Made by a program: the position numbers and the translations under genes
Shown here: positions 9,768 to 22,175 of the stretch, piece by piece
Position numbering within the stretch: position 1 is the first letter of the stretch
How the letters are laid out: each line of letters begins with the position of its first letter
Source: Trogon surrucura
Taxonomy: Eukaryota; Chordata; Aves; Trogoniformes; Trogonidae
Assembly: GCA_020746105.1 (NCBI GenBank)
Contig: CM036657.1
Coordinates: forward strand, 7,122,644-7,186,643
Length of the DNA stretch: 64,000 bases
Direction of reading: 5' to 3'
Notes under the pieces: model-generated
The model's input: the letters and a program-made list of their open reading frames with translations, nothing else
Database searches by the model: none
What the model was told of the DNA's origin: nothing

Positions 9768-12700
9768 CAGAATCGGAGAATGTTAGCAGTTGGAAGGGAC
9801 CTCAAAAGATCATCTAGTCCAGCCCCCCTGCCAGAGCAGGATCACCTACAGCAGAGCGCACAGGAACGTGTCCAGGCGGGTTTTGAATGTCTCCAAAGAA
9901 GGAGACTCCACAACCTCCCTGGGCAGCCTGTGCCAGGGCTCTGTCACCCTCACAGTGAAAATGTTTTTCCTAATGTTTTTGTGGAACCTCCTATGTTCCA
10001 GCTGGAACCCATGGCCCCTTGTCCTGTCAGTGGACATCACTGAAAAGAGCCTGGCACCGTCCTCCTGACACTCCCCCTTGACATATTTATAAACATTTAT
10101 GAGATCAACCCTCAACCTCCTCTTCTCCAAGATGTTCCACTCCCTTCATCATCTCTGTGGCTCTGCGCTGTTCTTCTGGAGCTGAGGGACCCAGAACTGT
10201 ACACAATATTCCAGATGTGGCCTCACCAGGGCAGAGTAGAGGGGCAGGAGGACCTCTCTCGACATACTAGCTACACCCCTTCTAATACACCCCAGGATGC
10301 CATTGGCCTTCTTGGCCACGAGGGCACACTGCTGGCTCATGGGCATCCTGCTGTCCACCAGCACCCCCAGGTCCCTTTCCCCTGCGCTGCTCTCCAGCAG
10401 GGCAGTCCCCAACCTATACTGGCACATGGAGTTATTCTTTCCCAAGTGCAAAACTCTACACTTGCCCTTGTTGAACTTCATCAGATTTCTCCCCGCCCAG
10501 CCCTCCAGCCTGTCTAAGTCTCTCTGAATGGCTGCACAGCCTGCTGGGGTGTCAACCACTCCTCCCAATTTCGTGTCATCAGCAAACTTGCTGACAACAT
10601 TCTCTAATCCCTCGTCCAGGTCATTGATGAATATATTGAAACGCACTGGCCCCAGCACTGACCCCTGAGGGACCCCACTAGATAGAGGCATCCAGCCAGA
10701 CTCTGCCCCATTGACCACAACTCTCTGGCTTCTTCCCTTCAACCAATTAGCCACCCACCTTACTACTTGGTCATCCAGACCACACTTCCTCAGTTTACCT
10801 ATGAAGATGCTGTGGGAGACGGTGTCAAAGGCCTCGCTGATATCTAGACCACATCCACTGCACGGCCACCATCCATCCACCTGGTTATGTCTTCGTAAAA
10901 GGCTATCAGGTTGGTCAAACATGACTTCCCCTTGGCAAAGCCATGCTGACTGCTCCTAATAACCTTCTTATCCTTGATATGCCTAGAGACAGCGTCAAGG
11001 ATAAGATGTTCCTTCACCTTTCCAGGGATGGAGGTGAGGCTGACCAGTCTGTAGTTACCCGGGTCATCCTTCCTGCCCTTCTTATAGACTGGAGTGACAT
11101 TCGCTGTCCTCCAGTCTTCAGGCACCTCACCTATTCTCCATGACTTACCAAAGATGATGGAGAGTGGCCTAGCAATGACTCCCACCAGCTCCCTCAGCAC
11201 CCGTGGGTGCATCCCATCAGGGCCCATGGATTTATGGATGTTCAAGTGTTCAAACTGATCCCTAACCCAGTCCTCCTCAACCAGGGCAAACGCCTCCTTT
11301 ACCCTGACTTCCTCTGGGGCCTCAGGGGACTGAGGCTCCTGAGGACGGTCTCCAACAGTGTAGACAGAGACAAAGAAGGCATTCAGTAACTCTGCCTTCT
11401 TTCTGTCCTCTGTCTCCAGGGCACCCACCTCATTCACCAGAGGGCCTACATTGCCTCTAGGGTTAGTTTTGTCAGCAGTGTATTTGAAGAAGCCCTTTCT
11501 GTTGTCCTTGACCTCCCTTGCAAGTTTTAATTCCAAGGAGGCCTTAGCTTTTCTAATTGCCTCCCTACATTCTCTGACAGCTGTCCTATACTCCACCCAA
11601 GTGGCCATCCTTCCCTTCCACAATTTATATACCCTCCCCTTCCACCTGAGTCTGCCCAGCAGATCCTTGGTTAACCATGCAGGTCTCCTGGATCTCTTCC
11701 TTGATTTCCTACCTTTTGGGATGCTCTGATCCTGAGCCTGGAAGAAGTGGTCCTTGAATGCCAACCAACTCTCTTGGGCCCCTTTACCTTCCAGCTCCCT
11801 GTCCCTTGGCGTATCCCCCAGCAATTGCTTGAAGAGGCCAAAGTTGGCCCTTCTGAAGTCCAGAGTTGCGATCCTGCTTGGTATTCTGTTTCAACCGCAC
11901 AAGATCCTGAACTCCACCATCTCATGGTCACTGCAGCCAAGATTGCCCTCAACCTTCACTGCTTCAGCCAGACCGTCCTTGTTGGTGAGCACAAGGTCCA
12001 GCAGCTCTTCTCTCCTGGTCGATTCATTCACCATTTGCATCAAAAAATTATCTTCAATGCACTGGAAGAACCTCCTGGACTGCTAAATGCTGGCTGTGTA
12101 GGTCTTCCAGCAAATATTTGGGTAGTTGAAATCCCCCATGAGGACCAGGGTCTGCAATCTAGAGGCTGCTGACAGTTGCCTGTAAAAAGCCTCATCAACT
12201 TTCTCCTCCTGATCAGGTGGTCTGTAATAGACACCCACCACAGTATCACCCATGCTAGCCTTCCCCTTAATTCTCACCCACAAACACTCAACTTGCTCCT
12301 CATCCTCCCCTGGATAGATATAGATACATTCCAGTTTCTCTCTCACGTAAAGAGCAACTCCACCACCTCGCCTTGTTGGCCTGTCTTTCCTAAAAAGGAC
12401 ATAGCCATCAAGGCCCACATTCCAGTTATGCGAGTTGTCCCACCACTTCTCTGTAATTGCAATGAGATCGTAGCTCTCCAACCATGCACAGATTTCTAAT
12501 TCCCCCTGTTTATTCCCCATGCTTCTTACATTGGTATACAGACACTTAAGAGATTTAATGGAGAAGCATCTGTTATCGTTGCTTGTGCCATTCATGTTGG
12601 AGTGGATGCACTTAAGCTGGGTCACTATTTTGACACCTAACCCTGGATACTTCCCCCTGGTTCATCTGTAATGAGCCAGGTTTTATCCCCTTCCCCCTTC

Positions 12701-12900
12701 CAACCTAGTTTAAAGCCAACTCACCAGCAAGAACTCTCCTCCCTCTCTGAGACAGCCCCACTCTATCTAAATCACTCATGCCCGGTGCCACGTAAACTTC
12801 CCCATGATCATAAAACCCTTTTTTCCCCCTTTCTGCTCTTTCACAAATGGGAGAAGAATTAAAAAGATCAATATCTAGAATTAAACCATCAGTCAACAGA
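9768..12900 (-). mobile_element. Long CR1 LINE, nearly complete ORF2 region
   Basis: Minus-strand CR1 with its 3' end near 9768 and ORF2 sequence from about 9846 to 12625, then the C-terminal end of ORF1 (about 12705-12835, with GFYDHGEVY and LSQRGRRVLAGELA). The far 5' part is missing. Frame changes near 10140 and 10850 and stops in the endonuclease-RT linker prevent a full protein. It has no LTR insertion, unlike the other long CR1 copies in the window. Confidence 0.9.
9846..12625 (-). pseudogene. CR1 ORF2 (endonuclease-reverse transcriptase), broken
   Basis: ORF2 nicks target DNA and reverse-transcribes the element RNA there. Read from 12625 downward it shows an AP-endonuclease-like domain ([22 protein letters not shown]) and a linker. 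An RT domain follows with [12 protein letters not shown] (near 11215), [17 protein letters not shown] (near 10650) and the catalytic FADDTKLGG (near 10580). The C-terminal domain ends with [14 protein letters not shown]. Open pieces are 12083-12625, 10844-11824, 10149-10922 and 9846-10130 in changing frames, so it is a pseudogene. Confidence 0.85.
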
Positions 12901-13665
12901 GATTAATTGCAAGGGGAAGCAAGGCAGGGCTCTTGTCTTGACCCGCTTAGAGTCAAGGTGATTCGTTTTGATCCCAGAGGTGAAATTAAGACACAAAGTT
13001 CAGATCTCACAACAGCACAATATTTTATTGACTAACAACCATTGGAGAGTGATAGGAAAGAAAGATAAGGAAATGAGAAAGCAAAGCAGTAAAACGTTTA
13101 AGATAGCAAGAAGTATAGCTACCACCACAGATCCAGCGACTTCTCGCAGGTCCACCTGTTTCAATTCGGTGGGAAAGATCTCCAAAGAGTAGTTGTTCAA
13201 AGTGGCATCATATAGTGTTAGTCCTTCTGCATTTTGGCTTTCCAAGAACTGCTTTGCCTACCCTCCTCCTGTTTAGCGCATGCATATTTGTTTACTCTGG
13301 TGGTCGTATGAGGGTTGTCAGGAGCAATCTTCATCCCCCCTCATTGTCGCCTCTGTTGGTGGAGCATGTGTAGCTGATTGGAGAGCCCATCTTTGCAGAT
13401 GTAGCATGACTTGCAAACTTGCACACCGTTGGGTTTGTGCAAATGTAGCATGACTTGCACTCGCAAAATGGCTGCCTTATCAGCGGTTGAGCTGGGCCTT
13501 GTAGTTGCTGTTTAGGGCTTATCAGTGGTTGAGTTGAGACCTGTGGCTTATCAGTGGCCGAGCTTCCAAACTAGCCTTGATGTTTCTTCACAGGGAATTT
13601 CAGCAAGGTTGAGACAAACATTTAACATGGTCTCTTACAGCTCTGCAATTCCTGACACATTCTAT
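12901..13665 (-). mobile_element. Possible LTR of an ERVL-like element
   Basis: This stretch lies downstream of a minus-strand ERVL gag remnant, where a 3' LTR is expected. It has a reversed polyadenylation signal (ATTTTATTG near 13021). Two partly repeated motifs, TGTAGCATGACTTGCA near 13400 and 13445, are also present. There is no second copy in the window, so the boundaries and identity are tentative. Confidence 0.35.
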
Positions 13666-13874
13666 TACAATAGGAAGAAAACTCTGCTTTTAGGAACTGG
13701 TTAGTGGCCAAATAAGTTGGTTGAGACGTGAAACAATTTGAAACTCCATTACTTCAGGAAGGTGGTGAGGTACTCTCCTTGTTTGATCTAATCAGAATCA
13801 GTTCTGTTCAGTGATTTTTACTGGTCAACTGGTCAGCAGAGCAGCTCCTTGCCAACTGAGTGGCCTCTCACCTC

Positions 13875-14453
13875 TCACACAGCTAGTTCTCTCAGGTATT
13901 TAATGCCTTTTTCTGTGCTGGTCCACTTGCTTGGGTGGCATTCAATGTCTTCCTTAAAAGGAAACCAAATCTTTACAGCTGACAAGAGTTGCTTCCAGAG
14001 GCTGAGACTGTTTTCCCTTCTCGCAAGTTCCATGTCGACGCCTGCATTTTTAGATAGAGATCCCAACTGTTTGGCTTCTCTACTGTCCAACTCAGTGGTA
14101 TCAGATCCATTGTCCCAGCATCAAAGCAACCAGATGGTGAGTGACTCATCATCTTGACTGGCAAAGTCCTTTCTCACATGTCGCAACTGCTTCAGAGATA
14201 AAGATTGGACAGTTATCTCTGATTCTGACTCCGACTCATCTGATGACTTTGCTTTGGAAGGACTAGCTTTCCTCTCTGATTCTGACTCTGACTCATCTGA
14301 TGGTTCTGCTTTAGAAGGACTCTCTCCTGGTTCTTTGTCATGTTTTGTTTGGCAAACTGACTTTTTCAGGTGTTTCTTTTTGGTCACGGGGCGACTTCTG
14401 ATGGTACAGATTGAGTGCGAGAGGCCACAGTGGTTGTCAGTGTCCTGTACCAA
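13875..14453 (-). pseudogene. gag: ERVL gag fragment
   Basis: Read on the minus strand, SLSLKQLRHVRKDF (near 14190) and, in another frame, AKQLGSLSKNAGVDME, LSLWKQLLS and CHPSKWTSTEKGIKYLRELAV (13875-14090) line up block for block with the gag of the ERVL at 28323. Upstream is a duplicated acidic-serine module (SDESESESE twice, about 57 bp apart), which that gag lacks. A frame change near 14090-14130 breaks it, and gag stops at 13875 where the other continues, so the 3' part and all of pol are gone. Confidence 0.75.
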
Positions 14454-14942
14454 TGCTTACTCAAATGCCAAAACATAACGAGATTCGAAGGAATCAGCAT
14501 TAAAAACAATATAAATAATAAAAACAGTCTTTTGATCCCAATAACTGCATTCACAGTCACAATCCTCAAAATCTAGTAGATTCAGATAATCAAACAAAGT
14601 AGTATAATTTACTAAAGTGAAATTGAAAGTGTAATTAGAAACAGAATTCATCAGTGTGTTCCCAAGGTATCCAGGTACTCTGATCACTCAAGTTGTCACA
14701 AAATAAATCAGCAATAAAAACCTCAGCACAGCTGCAACTTTCATCAGGTAACCAGAACAAACAAACCACGAAAGAAAATACCACAATGCATTTGATAAGT
14801 AAAATAGCATTTTGAAACTCAAAAATGAACCAATATTCAAAAGGCCATAACATAATATTTCATTCGACAATAACAAACTGTCCGGTTTCTTTTTTTTCCA
14901 ATCCTTCAGGATTCTTAAAGAAAAGATCTGATACACTATCAA
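14384..14942 (-). other. Probable ERVL leader with small hydrophobic frames
   Basis: Minus-strand sequence upstream of the ERVL gag fragment. It holds several short open frames with hydrophobic runs, for example LFLLFILFLMLIP near 14510. The ERVL at 27153 also has hydrophobic small frames before gag, so this may be the same leader in a diverged copy. No sequence match was evident by eye, so the parallel is positional. Confidence 0.3.
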
Positions 14943-15069
14943 CCATGTGTGCTGGAATTTAAACTATTTGGGCAATATATGAGAGTCCAGTTGCATCAGG
15001 ATAACTGGCAATATATTAGAGCCTGATTGGTTTTCATTCTTGCTCCAAGTTGGGCACAAATAAATCTAT
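14943..15069. other. Unassigned
   Basis: Short stretch with two GGCAATATAT-type motifs. Nothing else recognised. Confidence 0.4.
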
Positions 15070-15163
15070 CGAGAGTTAGGGCTGGGCTGGCCACTGAACG
15101 CTGACAGATGTTCTCTAACACCTCTCTCCAACACCCCTCTCCCCCCAAAATGGGAAGATAATC
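15070..15163 (-). mobile_element. LTR family C, terminal fragment
   Basis: GTTAGGGCTGGGCTGGCC and the following C-rich run match the start of the minus-strand LTR-C copies at 17992 and 63274. Only about 95 bp are recognisable. Confidence 0.65.
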
Positions 15164-15664
15164 CCCTTTCAACTGTGATTCATCCCACATATTACAGACA
15201 TCTGTCTTAGGAGAAGATGAATCATTTCCTGGATGTCCTTCTCTCTCCATTTAGGAAACCTAGAAAAAAGCTGAAGCAAGAGTATAAATTGTAGATAGCT
15301 AAAATGGGGGAAGTGAATCCCATTACGCACCAAGAATCAGTGCCTGTTGATTAATTAAATTCTAACTTTCAAATGCTGTCAGCATTTCTCTTTTGGTGGC
15401 AAAACTCTTATTGTTTGGGGTTTTTTACCAGTAACTAATTACTGCCATTTTTAACAAAGAATTGAAAAAACATTTCATTGTCCCACTGTGCTGGTAATCA
15501 TATGGACATCTGTGATGGGATTCAGCTGCTCAGTCACAGGCACCTCGCTTTTGTTTTAGACACTGAGGGGTTTCATGTCTGGTCTCCAGATGCCAAAATG
15601 AGTCCAGTGTCCTATAAGGCTGGCTTCGTGTCTGCTGGCCCCAAGAGGGTAACTCAAACAGTTG
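15164..15664. other. Unassigned
   Basis: No gene or repeat recognised between the LTR-C fragment and the next CR1. Confidence 0.5.
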
Positions 15665-16372
15665 GATCAAGCTTATTAGAGAGTAGTGTAGGGGAAAGGG
15701 ACCTGGGAGTCTTGGTGGACAGCAGGATGACCATGAGCCAGCACTGTGCCCTTGTGGCCAGGAAGGCCAATGGCATCCTGGGGTGTATTAGAAGGGGGGT
15801 GGTTAGTAGATCGAGAGAGGTTCTCCTTCCCCTCTACTCTGCCCTGGTGAGACCCCATCTGGAATACTGTGTCCAGTTCTGGGCCCCTCAGTTCAAGAAA
15901 GACAGGGAATTGCTGGAGAGAGTCCAGCACAGGGCAACTAGGATGATGAAGGGAGTGGAGCATCTCGCTTATGAGAAAAGACTGAAGGAGCTGGGGCTCT
16001 TTAGTTTGGAGAAGAGGAGACTGAGGGGTGACCTCATGAATGTTTACAAATATATCAAGGGTGAGTGTCACGAGGATGGAGCCAGGCTCTTCTCGGTGAC
16101 AACCAATGATAGGACAAGGGGTAATGGGCTGAAACTGGAACATAAGAGGTTCCGCTTAAACTCGAGAAGAAACTTCTTCTCAGTGAGGGTGATGGAGCCC
16201 TGGAACAGGCTGCCCAGAGAGGCTGTGGAGTCTCCTTCTCTGGAGACATTCAAGACCTGCCTGGACACGTTGCTGTGTGGCATAGTCTAGGCATTCCTGC
16301 TCTGGCAGGGGGATTGGACTTGATGATCTTTCGAGGTCCCTTCCAATCCCTAACATTCTATGATTCTATGAT
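15665..16372 (+). mobile_element. CR1 LINE 3' fragment
   Basis: Plus-strand CR1 covering the last part of ORF2 (from [14 protein letters not shown]) to its stop near 16288, the 3' untranslated region and the ATTCTATG tail. The frame is open over this fragment: the only open run reading into it begins at 15478 in flanking DNA and is chance extension. It is 5'-truncated like most CR1 copies. Confidence 0.9.
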
Positions 16373-16629
16373 AAGCCTCTAGCAAAATGCCTTGAAAAAA
16401 AAAGGAAGCAGAAGCTGGAGAGGTGGCATGTCCTGCTCTGGGCTGGATAACTGTGAGCCATTGGGCTGCCAACAGGTACTTCAGCCCCACTTGTGCTTCA
16501 TGTGGTTGCCTCCCATTCTGGTCAGCTTTACTCCTCAGGGATTTGCCTTCTGATGGCCATTTGGTAAAATAGTTTATGCTTTAGTGTTACGGATTCAAAA
16601 GTAGTGTTCATCTTGCTGGAAAGACTCCT
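16373..16629. other. Unassigned
   Basis: Nothing recognised. Confidence 0.5.
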
Positions 16630-17227
16630 TGTGGTGGTTTGGCCCTGGCTGGAGACCAGGAGCTCACCAAAGCCGCTCTATCATTCCCCTTTTTTTAGAT
16701 GGACAGGGGAGAGGGAAGATATAACAAGAGGCCCATGGATTAAGATGAAAGCAGTTTAATATAGCAAAAGCAAAGACCGTACATGGAAGCAAAGCGAAAC
16801 AAAGATTGTTCTCTAATTCCCATTAGCAGGCAATGTCTGGCCACTTTCCCAGGAAGCAGGGCTCTAGTACACATAGTGATTGCTCCGGAGGACAAGCACA
16901 AATAGTGAATTCCCCCCCCACACTTACCTCTTCCTTTTCGCTTTAATATCTGAGCTGACGTCATATGGCATGGAATACCCCTTTGGTCAGTTTGAGTCAG
17001 CTGGCCTGGTTGTGTCCCCTCCCAGGATGTTGTCCACCCTCAGCCTACTGTTGGGAGAATGTTGGAAAACCACAGCCTTGGTGCTGTGTGAGCCCTGCTC
17101 AGCAGTAGCCAAAACACTGGGGTGCTATCAACACCCTTTTAGCTACCACTACCAAAAAACCCCAGACACAGTACTGTGAGAGCTGCTGTGGGGAAAATTA
17201 ACTCCATCTCAGCCCAACCCAGTATAA
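16630..17227 (-). mobile_element. LTR family H, 3' LTR of an ERVL remnant
   Basis: Read on the minus strand it begins TATACTGGGTTGGGCTGAG at 17227, an altered form of the TGTACTGGGTT start of ERVL LTRs, and ends in ACCACCACA at 16630. Its upstream neighbour (17228-17237) reads as GGGTGGAGAT. This resembles the GGGTGGATAA polypurine tract of the ERVL at 33801, so this is a 3' LTR, not a solo LTR. Confidence 0.75.
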
Positions 17228-17797
17228 TCTCCACCCTTTATTCCATACCATGTGCATCATGCTCAGGTCTAACATACTTAAACCATCTTTATATATAGCA
17301 TACATATTCATACATGTTGATTAACTACTACTCCGCAGTCCTTCAATAGAGAGATGTTACTCTTCCATTCTATGCTTTTCTTTCACTGCTTCGGATGTTA
17401 CTTGGACTCCATCTGTAGCATTCAGGACAAGAACAGTAGCACATCCAATCATCAGGCACCAAAACCAGTTTGGTTTGGGTCATCATTGCATTCTTGTTCC
17501 TTGTGAAACTTACTCTTCATCAATTCAGGTCATCACTTCCTACAACAGACAACTTATACACCAAATTACTTTTCCCCCAAGGTTAAATCACCTTGAGGCA
17601 CACATCGGGTTTCCCCGTCCTTCCGCATCACCACCAAGTACACCCAGGTCCTTGAGCAAAGACAGTCCCAGGAATGGGTTTGGCTTTTCCCATGGGAGGA
17701 GCAACCCACACTGCCTTCCCCAGCCACCTCCTCATGTGCACTACGGGGACGTTATCTCCCACAGTATGTAGAGGTTCTGTCTGGGCAGAACCAGGAC
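17228..17797 (-). pseudogene. pol: ERVL integrase C terminus and 3' untranslated region
   Basis: On the minus strand the frame from about 17795 reads VGDNVPVVHMRRWLGKAVWV and FAQGPGCTWW. This matches the integrase C terminus of the ERVL at 33150-33290, where the same block begins VDGDKVPVVRM. The rest down to 17228 is non-coding and leads into the LTR. The 5' part of the provirus is cut off at the CR1 junction near 17798. Confidence 0.8.
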
Positions 17798-17991
17798 GGT
17801 TGGCCTTTTCAAGCAATTGCAAGGGGAAAACACATGTGACAGGGTACTAGAAGGTAAAGGGGCCCAAGAGAGTTGGTCGGTATTCAAGGATCACTTCTTT
17901 CAAGCTCAGGATCAGTGCATCCCAACAGGTAGGAAATCAAGAAAGAGATCCAGAAGACCTGCACAGTTAACCAGAGATCTGTTGGGCAACC

Positions 17992-18778
17992 TGTCGCAGG
18001 TTAGGGCTGGGCCGGCCACTAACACAGACAGACGCTCTCTAACTCCCTCTTCCCCCCCCAAATGGGAAGGAAAAGGGAATGAGGCAGAGAGACTTACAGG
18101 TTAGGGAAGAAAAACTAGAACACCTTTAATGAAACAGTAATAGAAATTATAGTGAAATTATAAAAGTAAAGAACTATATACAACTATAGATAGTAGCCTG
18201 ACATCAAACCCTACTCCCTCCCCCGAAAGCAATCCCCACTGGTGCTGCAGAGCAGGAGGCACTGGGGAAACCCCAGGCTCAGCGGCAGTGGGAAGCTGGA
18301 TACAGGGAGCTGGATTCGGGAACTCAGGATCCGGATCAAAAGCAGGAGATCAGATGGAGTCCTCCCTGGACACCGGCCATTGCAGAAAAGGAACAGAAAC
18401 TCTCATGATCACTCAATTCATACTAAATATGACGTATATGGAATGGAATACTCTCATTGGTCACCTGTCCTGTCTATTACCTCCCCGGAGGTGCCACCTT
18501 TTACTTCCTTGTGCCCCCTCTTACTACCCGGCACCCCCAGTGTGGCACACAAGAGCCAGCAGTGGCCTTGGTCACTATAGGAATAAGTATAAGCAAGAGC
18601 CTTTCTGCATCCCAGTCCCAGGCAGTGACTGTAAACATCAGGTGTTACCACTGCCAGTAGCACACACTGTCTGCAAAAACATGCTGCTGACTTCAGAACG
18701 TGCAGCCTTTTAGAAGACACTGAACTGGAAATTAAAAATCACTAAACAGAATTGTGACTGTTAGCTAAACCCAGGACA
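17992..18778 (-). mobile_element. Solo LTR family C
   Basis: A 787-bp LTR, TGTCGCAGG to CCCAGGACA on the plus strand, so its own 5' end is at 18778 (TGTCCTGGGTTTAGC). It interrupts CR1 ORF2. Flanks CAACC (17987-17991) and CAAAC (18779-18783) form a 5-bp target duplication with one mismatch. Related copies lie at 15070, 49204 and 63274. Confidence 0.85.
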
Positions 18779-19563
18779 CAAACTGAAGTGGAAGAAGAGA
18801 GTATATAAATCATGGAAGGAGGGGCTGGCGACTTGGATGGAGTATAGGACTGCTGTCAGAGAATGTAGGGAGGCAATTAGAAAAGCTAAGGCCTCCTTGG
18901 AATTAAAACTTGCAAGGGAGGTCAAGGACAACAGAAAGGGCTTCTTCAAATACACTGCTGACAAAACTAACCCTAGAGGCAATGTAGGCCCTCTGGTGAA
19001 TGAGGTGGGTGCCCTGGAGACAGAGGACAGAAAGAAGGCAGAGTTACTGAATGCCTTCTTTGTCTCTGTCTACACTGTTGGAGACCGTCCTCAGGAGCCT
19101 CAGTCCCCTGAGGCCCCAGAGGAAGTCAGGGTAAAGGAGGCGTTTGCCCTGGTTGAGGAGGACTGGGTTAGGGATCAGTTTGAACACTTGAACATCCATA
19201 AATCCATGGGCCCTGATGGGATGCACCCACGGGTGCTGAGGGAGCTGGTGGGAGTCATTGCTAGGCCACTCTCCATCATCTTTGGTAAGTCATGGAGAAT
19301 AGGTGAGGTGCCTGAAGACTGGAGGACAGCGAATGTCACTCCAGTCTATAAGAAGGGCAGGAAGGATGACTCGGATCAGCCTCACCTCCATCCCTGGAAA
19401 GGTGAAGGAACATCTTATCCTTGGCGCCATCTCTAAGCATATCAAGGATAAGAAGGTTATTAGGAGCAGTCAGCATGGCTTTGCCAAGGGGAGGTCATGT
19501 TTGACCAACCTGAGAGCCTTTTACGAAGACATAACCAGGTGGATGGATGGTGTCCGTGCAGTG

Positions 19564-20005
19564 TGTTGAGAAGCACGCACGAACTCCGAGATGGTGGAAA
19601 ACGGAATTCACTTTATTGCAAGCAGGCACACATATTTATACTTCCTAGCACAAAGCACTATTTTTGGGTTACAAACAAGAGACCAGACTATACAACCAGG
19701 GTTGTTATTAGCTCGTGTACTCCTTCAATCACTCTGTTATCACACAGGGAGAACAGACTTTCCCAGGTCTGTTTTGATCATACTCTCCCGTTCACTCCCA
19801 TGCGCATCTTGTGTACAAGAAGCACCTTATCTGTTCATTCTCACGGGCAAGCTCTCAACACGAGCTGTACTTGGCTGGTCAGGGTCTCTTTTCATAATTA
19901 GCAAACAAGAGTTACGTGCTTGTTTAGGAAAGAGCTCAAGGACGAAAGTCTTAACTCTGCAAGCAGTGCTGCCAGCACAGCTAACTAAAATGTAGGGTAT
20001 CCACA
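19564..20005 (-). mobile_element. Solo LTR family D
   Basis: A 442-bp insertion (TGTTGAGAAGC to TATCCACA) with exact 6-bp duplications GCAGTG at 19558-19563 and 20006-20011. A reversed TTTATT near 19613 is its polyadenylation signal region. The 6-bp duplication is the size made by alpha- and betaretroviral integrases. No other copy is present here. Confidence 0.85.
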
Positions 20006-20735
20006 GCAGTGGATGTGGTTTATCTGGATATCTGTAAAGCATTTGACACCGTCTCCCACAGAGAGCAGCGCAGGGGAAAGGGACCTGGGGGTGCTGGTGG
20101 ACAGCAGGATGACCATGAGCCAGCAATGTGCCCTCGTGGCCAAGAAGTTCAGTGGCATCCTGGGGTATATTAGAAGGGGCGTAGCAAGTAGGTCGAAAGA
20201 GGTCCTTCTGCCTCTCTACTCTGCCCTGGTGAGGCCACATCTGGAATATTGTGTCCAGTTCTGGACCCCTCAGCTCAAGAGAGACAGGGAACTGCTTGAG
20301 AGAGTCCAGCGCAGAGCCACAGAGATGATGAAGGGAGTGGAACATCTCCCTTATGAGGAAAGGCTGAAGGAGCTGGGTCTCTTTAGCTTGGAGAAGAGGT
20401 GACCTCATTAATGTTCATAAATATGTCAAGGGGGAGTGTCAGGAGGATGGTGTCAGGCTCTTTTCAGGGACATCCATTGACAGGACAAGGGGCAATGGAT
20501 ACAAGCTGGAACATAGGAGATTACGCAGAAATATTAGAAAAGACTTTTTCACTGTGAGGGTACCAGAGCACTGGAACAGAATGCCCAGGGAGGTTGTGGA
20601 GTCTCCTTCTCTGGAGACATTCAAAACCCGCCTGGACGCATTCCTGTGTGACCTACTGTAGGTGATCCTACTCTGGCAGGGTGGCTGGACTAGATGATCT
20701 TTTGAGGTCCCTTCCAAACCCTGACATGCTGACAG

Positions 20736-21383
20736 GCTGATTGACGAGTGGATTGAGAGAAGCCCCGCAGAGTGGGAATTGGGGGTACTGGTTGATAGAG
20801 CACTTAACATGAACCAGCATTGTGCAATGGCAGCCAAAAAAGCTCTTATGTGACCCCATCTGGAGTACTGCGTCCAGCTCTGGAGCCCTCAACAGAAGGA
20901 TGTTGAGCAATGAGACATGGAGCAAGTCCAGATGAGGGCTACCAAGATGATCAAAGGGCTGGAACACCTCTCCTAAGAGCACAGGCTGAGAGAGTTAGGT
21001 CTGTTCAGCCTGGAGAAGCGAAGGCTCCAGGGAGACCTTATAGTGGCTTTCCAGTACCTGAAGGGGGTTACAGGAAAGCTGGTGAGGGACTGTTTTGAAG
21101 GGCCTGTAATGACAGGATGAGGGGCAATGTTTTTAAACTAGAGCAGAGTAGATTTAGATTCACCATTAGGAAGACGTTCTTTACCCTGAGGGTGGTGAGA
21201 CACTGGAACAGGTTGCCCAGGGAAGCTGTGGATGCCTCATCCTTGGAAGTGTTCAAGACCAGGCTGGATGAGGCTTTAAGCAACCTGGATGAGTGGGACT
21301 TGTCGCTGCCCATGGCAGGGGGGTTGGACCTAGATGATCTTTAAGGTTCCTTCCAACTCAAACCATTCTATGATTCTATGACT
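20736..21383 (+). mobile_element. CR1 LINE 3' fragment, second subfamily
   Basis: Plus-strand CR1 ORF2 C-terminal region ([15 protein letters not shown] equivalent near 21000) to the tail at about 21370. It differs from the neighbouring copy in its 3' sequence (CCCATGGCAGGGGGGTTGGA), so it is a different subfamily placed head to tail after it. Small deletions and frame changes break the frame. Confidence 0.85.
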
Positions 21384-22151
21384 ATTTCAATTACATTTGC
21401 TATGAGAAAAATATCTCAGCAAATTATATTGATTTTCTTATTTCTGTTACTAATGTAGAAATTATTTGTTTTGATAAAACAAAAAGTATATTTTGAGTTT
21501 ACCATTTTGTCTGTTTTGACTTACAGCAACTACTGACTTGATCGTGTAGTTTAATATAATCTATTATATTTAATATCAATGCAGTGTTTTTCAGCATTAT
21601 GACAATGAGGCATTTCTTTTTTTTCCAAAATAATACATCAATATTTCTCCATAAGGATTTTTGAAACTTCTGTTCTCTGAAAGTTTCTCTTCAAACATTT
21701 CAAATTTGCACTCCAACCTGCAAACCTGATTTCAGCATGACCACAGCATACACAAAAGTCTGAATTTCTGGACACTTGTAGTACCAACTCAATTTTATGT
21801 ATTTGCCTGTTTACACAGTCACAGACAAAGCCAGCTACAGACAAATTCGTGTAAATTAGATCCAGATTCTCAACTATGTTCAACTGTAATCTGACCCAAT
21901 GCCATGCATATCCTCCTGACTGATTCAAACCGCAGTTTCAGTCATGAGTTAAATTTTTATGAAAACTACATGAACTTCAGAAAAAATATGTGAAGTCAAC
22001 AAGATTACATTTTATACATACATATGAATAATCATAATAAGCTACAGGCTAAGAGGAATCCAGCTACCTGGAGCTTCTGGCTGGAGACCAGCTACTCCTC
22101 GCCCTGCACCACTTGCTCACCCCAAAACCTAGTGGTTGAATCATCAGAGCC
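21384..22151. other. Unassigned
   Basis: AT-rich, no gene recognised. A 96-codon minus-strand open run here has no motif. Confidence 0.5.
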
Positions 22152-22175
22152 ATTACTAGAAATTATGAGGACCGG

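Larger units (their letters stand above)
17798..20735 (+). mobile_element. CR1 LINE split by two LTRs
   Basis: One plus-strand CR1 read in three pieces: 17798-17991, 18779-19563 and 20012-20735. It runs from the endonuclease-RT linker (VLEGKGAQESW), through the RT start ([15 protein letters not shown]), to the ORF2 C terminus and 3' region. LTR-C and LTR-D interrupt it. About 460 bp of the RT core are deleted near 20060, and the frame changes near 19370. The longest open piece is 18837-19436. Confidence 0.88.

Noticed and set aside
15478..15664. 5' extension of a 270-codon frame as a novel N terminus
   Set aside because: It is flanking DNA read by chance into a 5'-truncated CR1; no motif or promoter supports it.
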